This document shows, piece after piece, positions 1 through 8,008 of a DNA stretch of 10,935 bases; position 1 is the stretch's first letter, and each line of letters opens with the position of its first letter. This DNA comes from Larix sibirica. Its lineage: Eukaryota > Streptophyta > Pinopsida > Pinales > Pinaceae. Made by a program: the position numbers and the translations under genes. The notes beneath the pieces are model-generated. The model made no database searches and was not told where the DNA came from. It saw nothing but the letters and a program-made list of their open reading frames with translations. The DNA lies in NCBI GenBank assembly GCA_004151065.3, contig NWUY0303893349.1, positions 1 through 10,935 on the forward strand. Direction: 5' to 3'.

Positions 1-84
1 CAGCCAATGCAAAACCGGCTTGGGAATGAAAAAAACTGAAAAATTGACATAAACCAACAAGCTGAAATAACACAGAAAATTTAC

Positions 85-560
85 ATCCCATGTGTCCAAT
101 ACTGCTTCTGGTTGGAGCCAAATGGAACCTTCCTCATTAAGTTCTAGTAACTTGGTTTGCACTTTATAGTTGGAGCCCACCACCCTTTTGAGGCATGATA
201 CATGAAAGACCGGGTGAATCTTGAAGTGATCTAGCAGAGCAAGCTTGTAGGCCACTTGTCCAATGTGTTGGATGATCTGGTAAGGGTCGTAGAACTTCAG
301 ATCTAGTTTCTAGTAGGGATAATTTTTGAGGGATGTCTATTTATAAGGTAGAAATCAAAGAAACACCAGATCCCCTTCTGCAAACGAGCACTCGAAGCAA
401 TTTTGATCTGCTTGTTGTACCATAGCCAAATTTTCCTTAAGTGTGTCGAGAATAGCTTCTCTAGTGCGAAGTGTGCTATCCACTACCTAGACCCTAGAAG
501 TACCTAGTAAATATGAAACCACAAACAAGGGTTTTGGGTTGTATACTTCTTCATTGGGTG
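85..560 (-). pseudogene. Gypsy integrase C-terminal region; chromodomain not seen
   Basis: The minus strand continues the integrase with the family stretch DPYQIIQHIGQVAYKLALL (about 225-285), then HPVFHVSCLKRVVGSNYKVQ and PEAVLDT at about 100-120. At least two stops break it. In related chromovirus elements a chromodomain follows PEAVLDT. Here the next ~100 nt show none of its signature (such as a VLIKWK-like stretch) in any of the three minus frames. Either a deletion or another insertion removed it, or this copy diverges there. The window ends too soon to decide. Confidence 0.75.
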
Positions 561-1290
561 TCATTTCGATAGTGCCATGATAAGTGGTATTATACCACCA
601 TTCTACAAGAGGAAGCCATTGTGTTTAGTGATGTGGCTTTTCTGAAGCAAAGCATCGCAAGTAAGTTTCCAAACACTTATTTACCACTTCGGTTTGGCCA
701 TCTGTTTGTGGGCGACAAGCTATGCTGAGTTTCAATCGAGTAACGTAAAATTTAAATAACGCCTACCAAAAGTTGCTTGTGAAGGTAGGGTCCCAATCAA
801 AGACAATGGAAGTGGGCATGCCATGTAATTTAAAAATACGATCCATGAATACTTGAGCAACTATTGACGGTGTAAAAGGGTGTGACAAGGCACAAAAGTG
901 ACCATATTTGGAAAGACGATCTACAAACACCATGTTGACTAATTTATTACCAGCTCTTAGAAGTCCCATGATAAAATCCATGGAAATATTAGTCCAAAGA
1001 TGTGTCGGAATTGGAAGCGGCTGCAAGGCCCCTGGTGATTTCATCGTTTCTCCCTTGTGTTATTGGCAAGTATTACAAGCTGCAACAAAGTTTTGGATTT
1101 CAAGTTTCATGCCTTCCCAAAAGAATGATCGCTTATCCTTTCATAGGTTTTATGAAAGTCTGAGTGACTTGTTGCTGGTGATGAATGTAATCCCTCTAAG
1201 ATTCTTTTTTTTTAGGCTGAATTTGGTACCAAAAAAATGTGATATTTATAGCGCAATGTATCTTTGTGCCATGTATACCCTATAGGAGGG
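560..1290 (-). pseudogene. Gypsy integrase zinc finger and core, interrupted
   Basis: Integrase inserts the cDNA into the genome. The N-terminal HHCC finger is split between frames: the two His lie in LHSSPATSHS and the two Cys in AACNTCQ (near 1065), separated by a frameshift near 1130-1150. A TAA follows at 1060-1062. The core (763-1044) has SMDFIMGL (first Asp), FVDRLSKYGHF, KLHGMP and SIVFDWDPTF (second Asp), then stops at TAG 763-765. Beyond it [19 protein letters not shown] (plus 650-715) carries the catalytic Glu. All three DDE residues survive, but the frame does not. Confidence 0.9.
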
Positions 1291-1515
1291 TTCGGATCTT
1301 CCTTAAGCCATTGGATCTTCCCATGTATACCATTCTTGACGTGCTTCCTCAAGCCAACCTAGAACTGGTAAGGATAAAGCAAAGAGAGAGCCCTCGTCTT
1401 CATATTGTCTAAACAATGCATCAACTACCACATTTTATCTACACTTATATATAATTTCATAATCATACCCCAGCGTTTTAGTAACCCACTTATGTTGCTC
1501 TGGAGAGTACAACCT

Positions 1516-1869
1516 TTATTCAAGGAAATATTTTAAGCTATAATGGTCAGTCTTGATTTGAAAGTGTCTCCCTATTAAATAAGGGTGCCAGGTCTCAACT
1601 ACAGGAAGGATGGCCATCATCTCTTTTTCATATGTAGATTTGTCCAAATTTCTATCACATAGTTGTTTACTAGTGAAGGCCAAAGGATGTCCTTCTTGCA
1701 TCAATACTGTGCCAAGACCGTGCACTGAGGCGTCACATTCTAGGACACAAGTCTTAGTCTTAGTGAAATCGAGCATTGCTAATTTTGGAGTAGTGTACAT
1801 GGAAAATTTTATGGCAGACAATGCCTGCTCATCTTCGTAACTCCAAACAAAGGTGTTCTCTTTTAGCAA
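1516..1869 (-). pseudogene. Gypsy RNase H domain, longest open piece of pol
   Basis: This degrades the RNA strand of the RNA-DNA hybrid during reverse transcription. The 117-residue open segment begins in the RT-RNase H connection and holds the Ty3-type RNase H: LECDASVHGLG (first Asp), AFTSKQLCDRN, KSTYEKEMMAIL (Glu) and IKTDHYSLKYFLE (Asp). These acidic positions are preserved. It ends at a TAA (1516-1518) where the family normally continues in frame towards integrase. The weakly readable continuation ends in the usual ADALSR-type linker region near 1400-1440. Confidence 0.9.
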
Positions 1870-1879
1870 TGACGTTAAG

Positions 1880-2690
1880 GGAGCTGCAATTTTGCCATAA
1901 TTTTCACCAATTTTCTATAGTATCCGGTCAATCTAAGAAACCTCACAAGCTCTCAAGAGTTTTGAGGCGTGGCCAATCTTGCAAAGTTGCCACTTTCTTG
2001 GAGTCTACCCTCACTCCCTCCTTACTCACAATGTGACCCAAATATTCAACCTCAGTGGCCCCAAAAGCACATTTGGAACACTTCACAAATAAATAATGTT
2101 CCTGGAGTAATTACAAGGCACAATCAACATGCTCCAAGTGGCCTTCCCATGTGGTGTTATAGATCAAGATATCGTAAAAAAAAACAACACAAAATTGCGG
2201 AGGAAAGGTCGAAAAAACTTGTTCATGAGGCTCTGAAAAGTGGATGGAGCATTGCAAAGGCCAAAAGGCATGACTAAGAACTCATGATGACCTTCATGGG
2301 TGCAAAAAGTTGTCTTAGGAATGTTTGCATCTTTCATCTAGATTTGGTGGTAACTAGAGCGGAGGTCTATTTTAGTGCAGAACTTTGCTTCATAAAGCTC
2401 ATCCGAGAGATCATCAATGACTGGAACGGAATATTTATCCATAATCATTAACTTATTGAAAGCCCAAAAATCTGGACACATGCACCAAGTTCCTTCCTTT
2501 TTAAGACCATAACCTCTGGCGAGGAATAAGGGTTGGTACTAGGACGAATGATGGCAACCTTCAATAGCTCTTGAATGATCTTTTTTATTTCATTCTTTTG
2601 TGCAAACGGGTGTTGATAAGGGCGTACATTGTGAGGTTGGCTACTTGGAATTTGTGGAATACCATGACATGCTCCCCACAAGCTGGTGGT
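1880..2690 (-). pseudogene. Gypsy reverse transcriptase, catalytic box broken
   Basis: The enzyme copies element RNA into cDNA. On the minus strand the RT begins near 2690 with PHNVRPYQHPFAQKNEI and continues IIRPSTNPYSSP. The palm follows with KIDLRSSYHQI (first catalytic Asp kept, near 2370) and [15 protein letters not shown] near 2230-2270. A TAG lies at 2338-2340. At the run of nine T (plus-strand A 2176-2184) the frame shifts by one base, and the FFDD catalytic box is replaced by a tract leading into DILIY, so one of the paired Asp codons is gone. The thumb and connection are still readable near 1970-2100 (EVEYLGHIVSKEGV). Non-functional. Confidence 0.9.
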
Positions 2691-2925
2691 AAACCCTTGG
2701 GTGTTTCAAAAACATGTTGATGTTTGGAGAGAACCAACTACAAATCAAGGTGAATGTCTTGTATGGGTGCTCCCACAACTTGGATGGCATTGAATTGTGC
2801 AATGATACCGAAGTGGCCTTTCTTTAATAACTTCGCCATACAATGAGAGGAGATAATTTTCGGAGAACTTGAAGTAAGTCCCTAGAGATGACGCTTGTCC
2901 TTTCTTTGTAAAGCGTATATATAGG

Positions 2926-3260
2926 TCATTGAAATCCATGGTTACTGGTAACTAGCCCCAAAGTCCTAAGCCATTCTGCCCCTAGAACTACATCACAACC
3001 ACCCAAGTCGATAGTGAACATGTGTGTCTTAGCATGGTAGTCACCCATTTGGAGTTTCATGTTTCCACAACAACCATCACATTTCATCATACCCCTATCT
3101 GATATCATGATTTGAAAATTGGATATGGGCCTAATATAGCAACGGGTTTCGTTATCCCTCTTTGGTGAATGAAATTGTGGATGCTTCTATTGTCAATTAA
3201 TACAATGAGTTTACGGTGGTTGATGTAGCCTACCAATTTCAATGTTTGGGGTGTGGAAAA
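2926..3260 (-). pseudogene. Gypsy aspartic protease, active site lost
   Basis: The retropepsin domain cleaves the Gag-Pol polyprotein. The minus strand reads LIDNRSIHNF where the family normally has LIDSGSTHNF or similar, with catalytic Asp at 3192-3194. The following Ser/Thr-Gly is replaced by Asn-Arg; the Gly codon position 3186-3188 is now AGA. Downstream (2926-3108) the C-terminal half is clear: MFTIDLGGCDVVLGAEWL, matching the flap-to-LG(A/M)(D/E)WL signature of plant gypsy proteases. With the Asp-Thr/Ser-Gly triad lost, it could not work. Confidence 0.8.
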
Positions 3261-3395
3261 ACCTGATAAGGCATTTAGCGAGATCTGGGATTCCTCCCTA
3301 GGAACTTAAAAATTGGAGTCAGCTTCCAATGACGGAGCAGTATCCTCCACTTTTGTTTCTTGAGCATCTGCCCTGGTTATGTCATCTAGGTGCTC

Positions 3396-4332
3396 CTATG
3401 GTGATACATCTATTTGGAATAAAAAAAATTCCTTGCATTTATGCCCTCTGAAATATTTTTCATCACAGTTATAGCAGATTCCAAGATGTTGACGTATGAC
3501 CATGGCATATGGGGATAAATTTTGGATTCTTAATGGCAATGTGTTGGAATTGCCGAAAGGAGGAGCCATGGGGAACACAATGCAAGGTTGAAATGAAGGT
3601 CTTTTAGTTTGGGCATTGATCACCATTTCAACTTCTCGAGCTTTATCACAAGCTTCTAACCATGTTGTACGACACTGCATAACATGTGCTTGTATTGCCT
3701 CCTTGAGGCCACTGATGAAGCATTCCCCAAAAAAGGAATCAAATAGGCCCTTTGTGTGGATGGCCAATTACTCAAATGTTGTAATATAGTCCAAAATTGT
3801 GCCATTTTGCCGTAATTTGGTCAACCTGCCCAGGTAGTAGGTGTCCTTTTCAAAACATTCATGGAGGATCTTCACAAATCGGGTCCAAGGAACATAACCG
3901 CGATAAGATTTTTGGTACCATTGTTAATGTTCTATGTCAAGATATAAGACTCCCACTTTGATCTTTTGGAGATCATCCTTAATATAATGGAGAGAAAGTA
4001 GTGTTCCATTTGGTAACCCAATCTGAGGGATCTAAACCATTAAATTTATGCATGTTCGGCTTTGGGAAGTGGTGCCATGAATTTCTATCCTAAAATGGAG
4101 GAGACCATGTTTCCGAGAAGAGAGTGTAAGAATCGTGTTCTTCGTTGAAAACTGCATGTTTGCACTAGTCTTTTGTTGTGGTATCGAGACCCACATGTTT
4201 AGTGAGGATGTTCAACATATGTCTCTGATTAGCCCAGTCTAGGTGGATTTGGTCAATTGTCTATTGTAGGGTCGTGATCACTATTGCAAGACCCTTGGTG
4301 TCTTTGGGTGGATCCTTGGTCAAGTCCTCCAT
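3396..4332 (-). pseudogene. gag: Gypsy gag (capsid and nucleocapsid), disrupted
   Basis: Gag would form the virus-like particle and package element RNA. The likely start is the ATG at 4332, which opens with MEDLTKDPP. A capsid-type stretch with HKFNGLDPSDW follows near 4010-4080, and the retrotransposon-gag region continues near 3770-3960 with FVKILHECF and YYLGRLTKLRQ. The nucleocapsid knuckle is at 3435-3476: Cys, Cys, His and Cys are all kept in CYNCDEKYFRGHKC. Stops interrupt the frame, including TAA at 3768-3770 directly before the open segment 3396-3767, and the frame changes more than once. The piece opening at 3767 begins with TTG (Leu) inside the domain and is not a real start. Confidence 0.85.
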
Positions 4333-4570
4333 GTTTTTTTTGGGTGCGGGTGTTTACCATGAGAACACTTATGCTCGAAAAAGTATTAACACCAATGTAT
4401 CTCAAAATGACCAGGGGATAAAGAGGAGTCGTTTGAGAGGTATCACCAAATGAGGGATGGGAGGGTCCAAACGAAAAAGATTGCTAGAGATGCATACCAA
4501 TACGATTAGCACGATGCAAGGATTCTTTTGAGATAGGTCATTTTTTTATGCTTTTCCATTTATATGTTGA

Positions 4571-4587
4571 GGGGAGTATTACTCCCC
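4571..4587. repeat. Perfect short hairpin, 7-bp stem
   Basis: The sequence ggggagt-att-actcccc forms a perfect 7-bp stem with a 3-nt loop. It lies about 240 nt upstream of the gag start in element orientation. A leader RNA role is possible, but nothing shows it. Confidence 0.6.
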
Positions 4588-4613
4588 ATGGAATATTATT
4601 GCACTGATAAAAT

Positions 4614-4740
4614 TCCAAATTCCTACTGGATGCAAAGATGTAGGAATTTTGTTGGCTAGTCTCAAATAATAGGGCAACTACGCTAACAGAATGTCCAAAT
4701 TCTTTATAGATGCAAAGATGTAGCAATTCCAGTGGCTGGT
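4614..4740. repeat. Diverged direct repeat, 47 bp with 80-bp period
   Basis: Bases 4614-4660 and 4694-4740 align without gaps, with about 37 of 47 identical. The core gatgcaaagatgtag is perfectly conserved. The 33 bp between them does not match the sequence after the second copy, so only part of the period is repeated. The divergence implies an old duplication. Confidence 0.7.
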
Positions 4741-4821
4741 GACAAAGGGAAGGGTTTTTGGGTTCTTGAGGAGAAGGGATTTTCAGGTGCTACAGCTCTC
4801 TAATGAGCTTGTGGCGTCCAA

Positions 4822-4878
4822 CAGTAGTACCCGGTGCTATCAGTAGTACCCGGTGCTATCAGTAGTACTCGGCGCTAT
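4822..4878. repeat. Tandem repeat, 3 units of 19 bp
   Basis: Units are 4822-4840, 4841-4859 and 4860-4878. The first two are identical (cagtagtacccggtgctat); the third differs at two positions (ctcggcg for cccggtg). The array lies in the element's leader. Short arrays of this kind are common in LTR-retrotransposon leaders and usually arise by slippage. Confidence 0.9.
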
Positions 4879-5273
4879 CTAAGGAGGCTCAACTATGCCC
4901 TCGGCCATATTACCCTTCTACCCATGTAGTAGAGAGTAATCTCCCCATGTGTTGTGCTTGGTGCCACTATAGCAACAAGATAGTTGATCAAATTAGCTAT
5001 AGTTGGTTTCATGTGGCCTAGGGGACTTTCGATATACAAGAAGATACATGGAAGTGAGATTTTGTGTATAGGTGTTGTCTAATGCGGTACTACTCGAAGG
5101 GGTACCGACAAAGGTTACAACGGTGTCCAACAAATGTGACTAAGTACCAATTGTACCAACCGTAGGTTTACCCACTAAACGATAGATCTTTGTGTTGTTT
5201 AAAGATGTCGGAACACTTCTCTAGCTTTGAACAAATCTACGAAAATTTTGGAGGAATGCTGGCTCAGGAACTT

Positions 5274-5285
5274 GCTCGTATACCA
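5274..5285 (-). other. Candidate primer-binding site (initiator tRNA-Met type)
   Basis: The minus strand reads TGGTATACGAGC, matching 10 of 12 bases of the usual plant PBS TGGTATCAGAGC, which is complementary to the 3' end of initiator tRNA-Met. It lies where an LTR of about 475 bp would end. A second candidate at 5509-5520 (TTGTATCGGAGC, also 10 of 12) competes with it. Confidence 0.4.
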
Positions 5286-5361
5286 CTTCTAGTGGTCTTA
5301 ACCCTGCAAATTAGAGCAACAGAAAGATATACAAAGATAAACAATGCATGAAACACAATAT

Positions 5362-5367
5362 TTTATT
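5362..5367 (-). promoter_or_regulatory. AATAAA poly(A)-type signal in the LTR
   Basis: The minus strand has AATAAA about 195 nt downstream of the TATA-like box. In an LTR this would mark the R region or its end. AT-rich DNA produces this hexamer by chance often, so the support comes mainly from its position. Confidence 0.3.
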
Positions 5368-5508
5368 GCAGAATTTGAATAACTTATCAAAAAAAATGGA
5401 CAAGATAAATGCTGCAGAAATAGTTCTCGTATTATGATAATCACTGTAGGAAGCAATGTCCATTGTCCATGCACCTCTTAAGGTTAGGCGACCTTTCATT
5501 AGAGCAAA

Positions 5509-5520
5509 GCTCCGATACAA
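5509..5520 (-). other. Alternative primer-binding-site-like sequence
   Basis: The minus strand reads TTGTATCGGAGC, then TTTGCTC, which forms a GAGC-TTT-GCTC inverted repeat. It matches the tRNA-Met PBS at 10 of 12 positions. It lies only about 37 nt past the TATA-like box, leaving almost no R-U5, so it is less likely unless the LTR is unusually short. Confidence 0.3.
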
Positions 5521-5556
5521 TAATTCTTGACAAAACAATCCATAGCCTCTTAGCTC

Positions 5557-5564
5557 TTTAAATA
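5557..5564 (-). promoter_or_regulatory. TATA-like box in the LTR
   Basis: The minus strand reads TATTTAAA within GCCTATTTAAAGAGC, about 200 nt from the LTR start. Its position fits the U3/R boundary of a plant LTR. Transcription from it would run leftward through the element, antisense to the sulfite oxidase exons. Activity in this old copy is unknown. Confidence 0.4.
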
Positions 5565-5587
5565 GGCTTTCAATATACCAAAACCAT

Positions 5588-5700
5588 AACTACTTGACCT
5601 AATCAATAATTAATGAGTACCAACCAACTAGTGGGCCTTAATTAATAGAGAGACCCTTTTTACATTAATATTCTACTACCAACTACTCGGCCTTATTCAA
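5588..5700 (-). repeat. Three diverged ~20-bp direct repeats in U3
   Basis: On the plus strand, related 19-20 bp units occur at 5588-5606 (AACTACTTGACCTAATCAA), 5626-5645 (AACTAGTGGGCCTTAATTAA) and 5681-5700 (AACTACTCGGCCTTATTCAA). They share AACTA followed by CCTTA or CCTAA and a TCAA/TTAA end. Being upstream of the TATA-like box in element orientation, they could be old enhancer repeats; that role is inferred only from position. Confidence 0.45.
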
Positions 5701-5745
5701 AGGTTATGGCCTCATACATAACATGACTAACTACTGAAGGAGGGA

Positions 5746-5764
5746 GTTAGGGTGTGACCCTAAC
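5746..5764. repeat. 8-bp inverted repeat at the LTR outer end
   Basis: Bases 5746-5753 (gttagggt) are perfectly complementary to 5757-5764 (accctaac), separated by a 3-nt loop (gtg). The palindrome sits one base inside the LTR's outer end, at the place integrase would recognise. The arms resemble the plant telomere repeat, probably by chance. Confidence 0.6.
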
Positions 5765-5765
5765 A

Positions 5766-8008
5766 TTCTATGTCCAAAGTTGGGAATAGTATGACAAAAC
5801 AAGCTGTGGGACAGAGCAAGAAAAGAGACTATATAAATTATCTACTACCATCTCTGCTACTATGTCTCATGTTTGCAGGATGTTTATGTTCCCGTTAGAG
5901 ATGGGTGGATAGAAGGATGTGATCAACCTGGAAGATATGTAGGAGCAACATAACGTCTTCCATTTAAGAGCAGCAACCTCTCTTAGAAACAAAGCAAGCA
6001 TGTCAAAACAAGATGACAGAAGAAGATACAAAGGGATTACGCTAATTCTATGTAACTATAGTGAATCTCCCTTTGGTAGCCTAATAAACATTGCACCTAA
6101 AAATGAAATGCTTATCATCCTCCACCTCCTGTAGAGAACACAATCTAAAAACCTGCTCCTTCCTAGGGATGTGGTGCTTTGTATCGATACACGATAAGAG
6201 CGCAATTTCAAATAGCCAAGGGGAATCCTAGGGCCATCTGACCAATGGTACTGAAGGTAACTAGGGTGAACAACAAGACCACATCAATCTGCAAGAAATG
6301 CTCAACACAAAAGGATAGATTGGGATTAAGAGGCAAGGGGGAGAGATCCAGGTAACTTGGATAAATTGTTGATAGTTGGTTGCCTTATTAATTTCAACTT
6401 CAAAAGGGACAAGGTGAGGTCGGCATCCAAAGAATAATTGTATGGGACAAGGTGATCAGTGGAAACACTAACATGGTCTCCTCCCTGAAAGACCAAAGGA
6501 AGCAATCACCACTGAGGAATAAAGAACCAAGTAAGGGTATCTATCTTGGCCTGAGACTAAGTCATAGAAAGACTAGAGTGTATGAAGATAAGAGATGAGC
6601 CTGAAGATGCACTCAAGGCAGAGGGGGTTTGGCTTCAAACCCAGAAAGTATGATTGTATGAGGAGCATTTTATTTGTAACAGCTCATAAGTTGGAGCATA
6701 ATGGTTTGTACCCTTTCCACACTAACCCAATCAACAGGCCAAAGGCTAGGCCTCCAAACCTTCGAGGCATAATGAAAATAGGCTTAATAATAGTATAAAA
6801 AATTGCATCTTTAAAGGAATATGGGCTTCAAGGAAAAAGCTCCATGATTTAATAGTGTCCAACCTATATAAATGTAGGCTGCCACCTTGCAACAAATCAA
6901 AGATCATCCTGCATTAAATGCTGCAACTGGCCTGCATTCATTGCAGGTCACTCAATACATAGATGGGTTGACCTACCACGAGGGGTTATGGATCACTATT
7001 TATAGCTAAGGCAGCTAACATTTCGAAACATCAATTCATGTAATTCCCTCATTTAATGTGCAGTAGTGTTCATCAATGCACCAATTTCGGCATAACTAAT
7101 GATATTCATAAATATATCAAGAAATTGAGTAATTTGGCATCCTTATACACATAACTACTCTCATAATTCTGTTACATTCTCAAGTGCCGGTCCTAAAGAC
7201 ATCGTTACTGCATCATCACTTCCGCAAGCATCCTGTATTCAAATTGGAGCATTAACTATAGTATATATACTTTAAATTACAAGTATGCTTGTGTAAAATC
7301 TTGCTTGATTTCTCCCTCATATGATTATATCAATCTGCATCATCACGTGCCTTAGCCTTGGCTTTAGAAATTTGTGATTGTACCCTTTTACTAATTTTGC
7401 CCTCATACCTATCTTGCTATGGTACATTGGTATGAGGAAGGGTATGGGGATGGGTACCTGGGTGTCATTTTTTGAAATCGGGGTACAAGAGGATGTCGGG
7501 GTATTTCACACATAAAATTTTATATATGTGAAAAATTAAAATTTTGAAAAACAGAACTGAAATGTATGTGAAACAGTAAAACTTAAAACATGAAATAATA
7601 TGATTTATTCACGAATGATATAAAAAGATTCATGAATCCAGATCCGGCAATGAATGTTAAATTTAAATCATGATTCAGATTCATTGGCTTGCAATGCAAT
7701 GATCATAGAAAAACTTGAAACTTGAAAGTCATTCATCAAGAGTTAAAATGTTAACCGAGTACATTTAAAAATGTTCAATGGCATTTGCCAATAATTGAAT
7801 CAACTGAAAGTGAAAATTTATAAATAAAATAGTTCTCAGTAAAGTGTTTATGTTTTTTGCATCATCTTCTGTTTCGATTAGATCTTAAATCACATAGCTA
7901 GTCTGAAGTGTAATTAAGCTAATGTAGTATATATGTGTCTTATGCATTTCTTAACTTTATGGTTTATCTCACCTTTTTTTTGTCCTTTTCGTTGTGTTGA
8001 TGATTCAG
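5766..8008. other. Non-coding DNA upstream of the sulfite oxidase exons, probably intron
   Basis: This is an AT-rich stretch with no conserved open frame. It was scanned for the preceding sulfite oxidase exon, which should end in wording like MDFPVQ, and none was found. It holds the LINE-like remnant at 6084-6209, a 9-bp inverted repeat (cctcatacc 7401-7409, ggtatgagg 7429-7437), a GGTA/GGGTA-rich patch at 7420-7503, and an imperfect hairpin near 7504-7533. A short open frame at 6595-6798 has no recognisable similarity. The right end is a pyrimidine-rich splice acceptor ending in AG at 8007-8008. Confidence 0.6.
6084..6209 (-). pseudogene. Possible LINE ORF2 C-terminal zinc-knuckle remnant
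   Basis: The minus strand is open for about 42 codons and reads IPRKEQVFRLCSLQ followed by EVEDDKHFIFRCNVY, ended by TAG at 6081-6083. This resembles the C-terminal part of non-LTR retrotransposon ORF2 proteins, which typically has IPR(E/K)xRxCxxC, then (V/I)EDExHFxxxC. The first Cys of the pair is Phe here; the second Cys, the His and the last Cys are kept. Reading leftward, several stops follow. Its 3' end would lie between 5766 and about 6030, abutting the gypsy LTR. The match is from memory of the motif and is short. Confidence 0.35.

Larger units (their letters stand above)
4335..5273 (-). other. Gypsy leader between primer site and gag, non-coding
   Basis: This stretch of about 940 nt separates the presumed primer site from the gag start. 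No retroelement domain is readable in any frame. It holds a 3 x 19-bp tandem repeat (4822-4878), an 80-bp-spaced direct repeat (4614-4740), a perfect 7-bp hairpin (4571-4587), and a GGYGTCCAACA motif that recurs on the plus strand near 4813 and 5122. Short open frames here have no recognisable similarity. Confidence 0.5.
1..5765 (-). mobile_element. Degenerate Ty3/gypsy LTR retrotransposon, 3' end beyond the window
   Basis: Read on the minus strand from 5765 towards 1, the order is LTR, leader, gag with a zinc knuckle, aspartic protease, reverse transcriptase, RNase H, integrase. Integrase after RNase H is the Ty3/gypsy order and excludes Ty1/copia. The knuckle spacing (CX2CX7HXC) and the integrase C-terminal wording (HPVFHVSCLK, then PEAVLD) are like plant chromovirus-type elements, perhaps near the Reina group; this lineage call is from memory of family motifs and is tentative. 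The coding region holds many stops and frame changes, so the copy cannot move on its own. The 3' LTR must lie left of position 1. If 5765 is the true end, bases 5766-5770 (ttcta) would be one copy of the 5-bp target duplication. Confidence 0.93.
5290..5765 (-). repeat. Probable 5' LTR of the gypsy element
   Basis: The minus-strand sequence starting at 5765 begins TGTTAGGGTCACACCC, a typical LTR start with TG. A TATA-like TATTTAAA lies about 200 nt inside (5557-5564) and an AATAAA at 5362-5367, giving a U3-R-U5 layout of about 475 bp. The left end is uncertain because the partner LTR is outside the window: a primer-site-like sequence at 5274-5285 supports an end near 5290, while a second candidate at 5509-5520 would give a short LTR of about 240 bp. 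A short minus-strand open frame across this LTR (5311-5538) has no recognisable similarity and is taken as chance. Confidence 0.6.

Noticed and set aside
908-1285. Plus-strand 125-codon open frame
   Set aside because: It lies wholly over the minus-strand integrase, whose catalytic and zinc motifs are clear. The plus translation resembles nothing.
1610-2277. Three plus-strand open frames (1610-1840, 1821-2036, 1969-2277)
   Set aside because: All are antisense shadows of the RNase H and RT regions, with no domain of their own.
4538-4726. Minus-strand 62-codon frame in the gypsy leader
   Set aside because: It spans the 80-bp-period repeat and has no similarity to known retroelement proteins.
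4822-4878. CRISPR-like array
   Set aside because: The units are directly adjacent without spacers and the context is a plant retroelement, so it is a simple tandem repeat.
5857-5961. Possible extra exon after ttgcag at 5873-5878 (24 open codons)
   Set aside because: The translation (DVYVPVRDGWIEGC...) does not match sulfite oxidase and soon ends in a stop. The acceptor-like site is probably chance.
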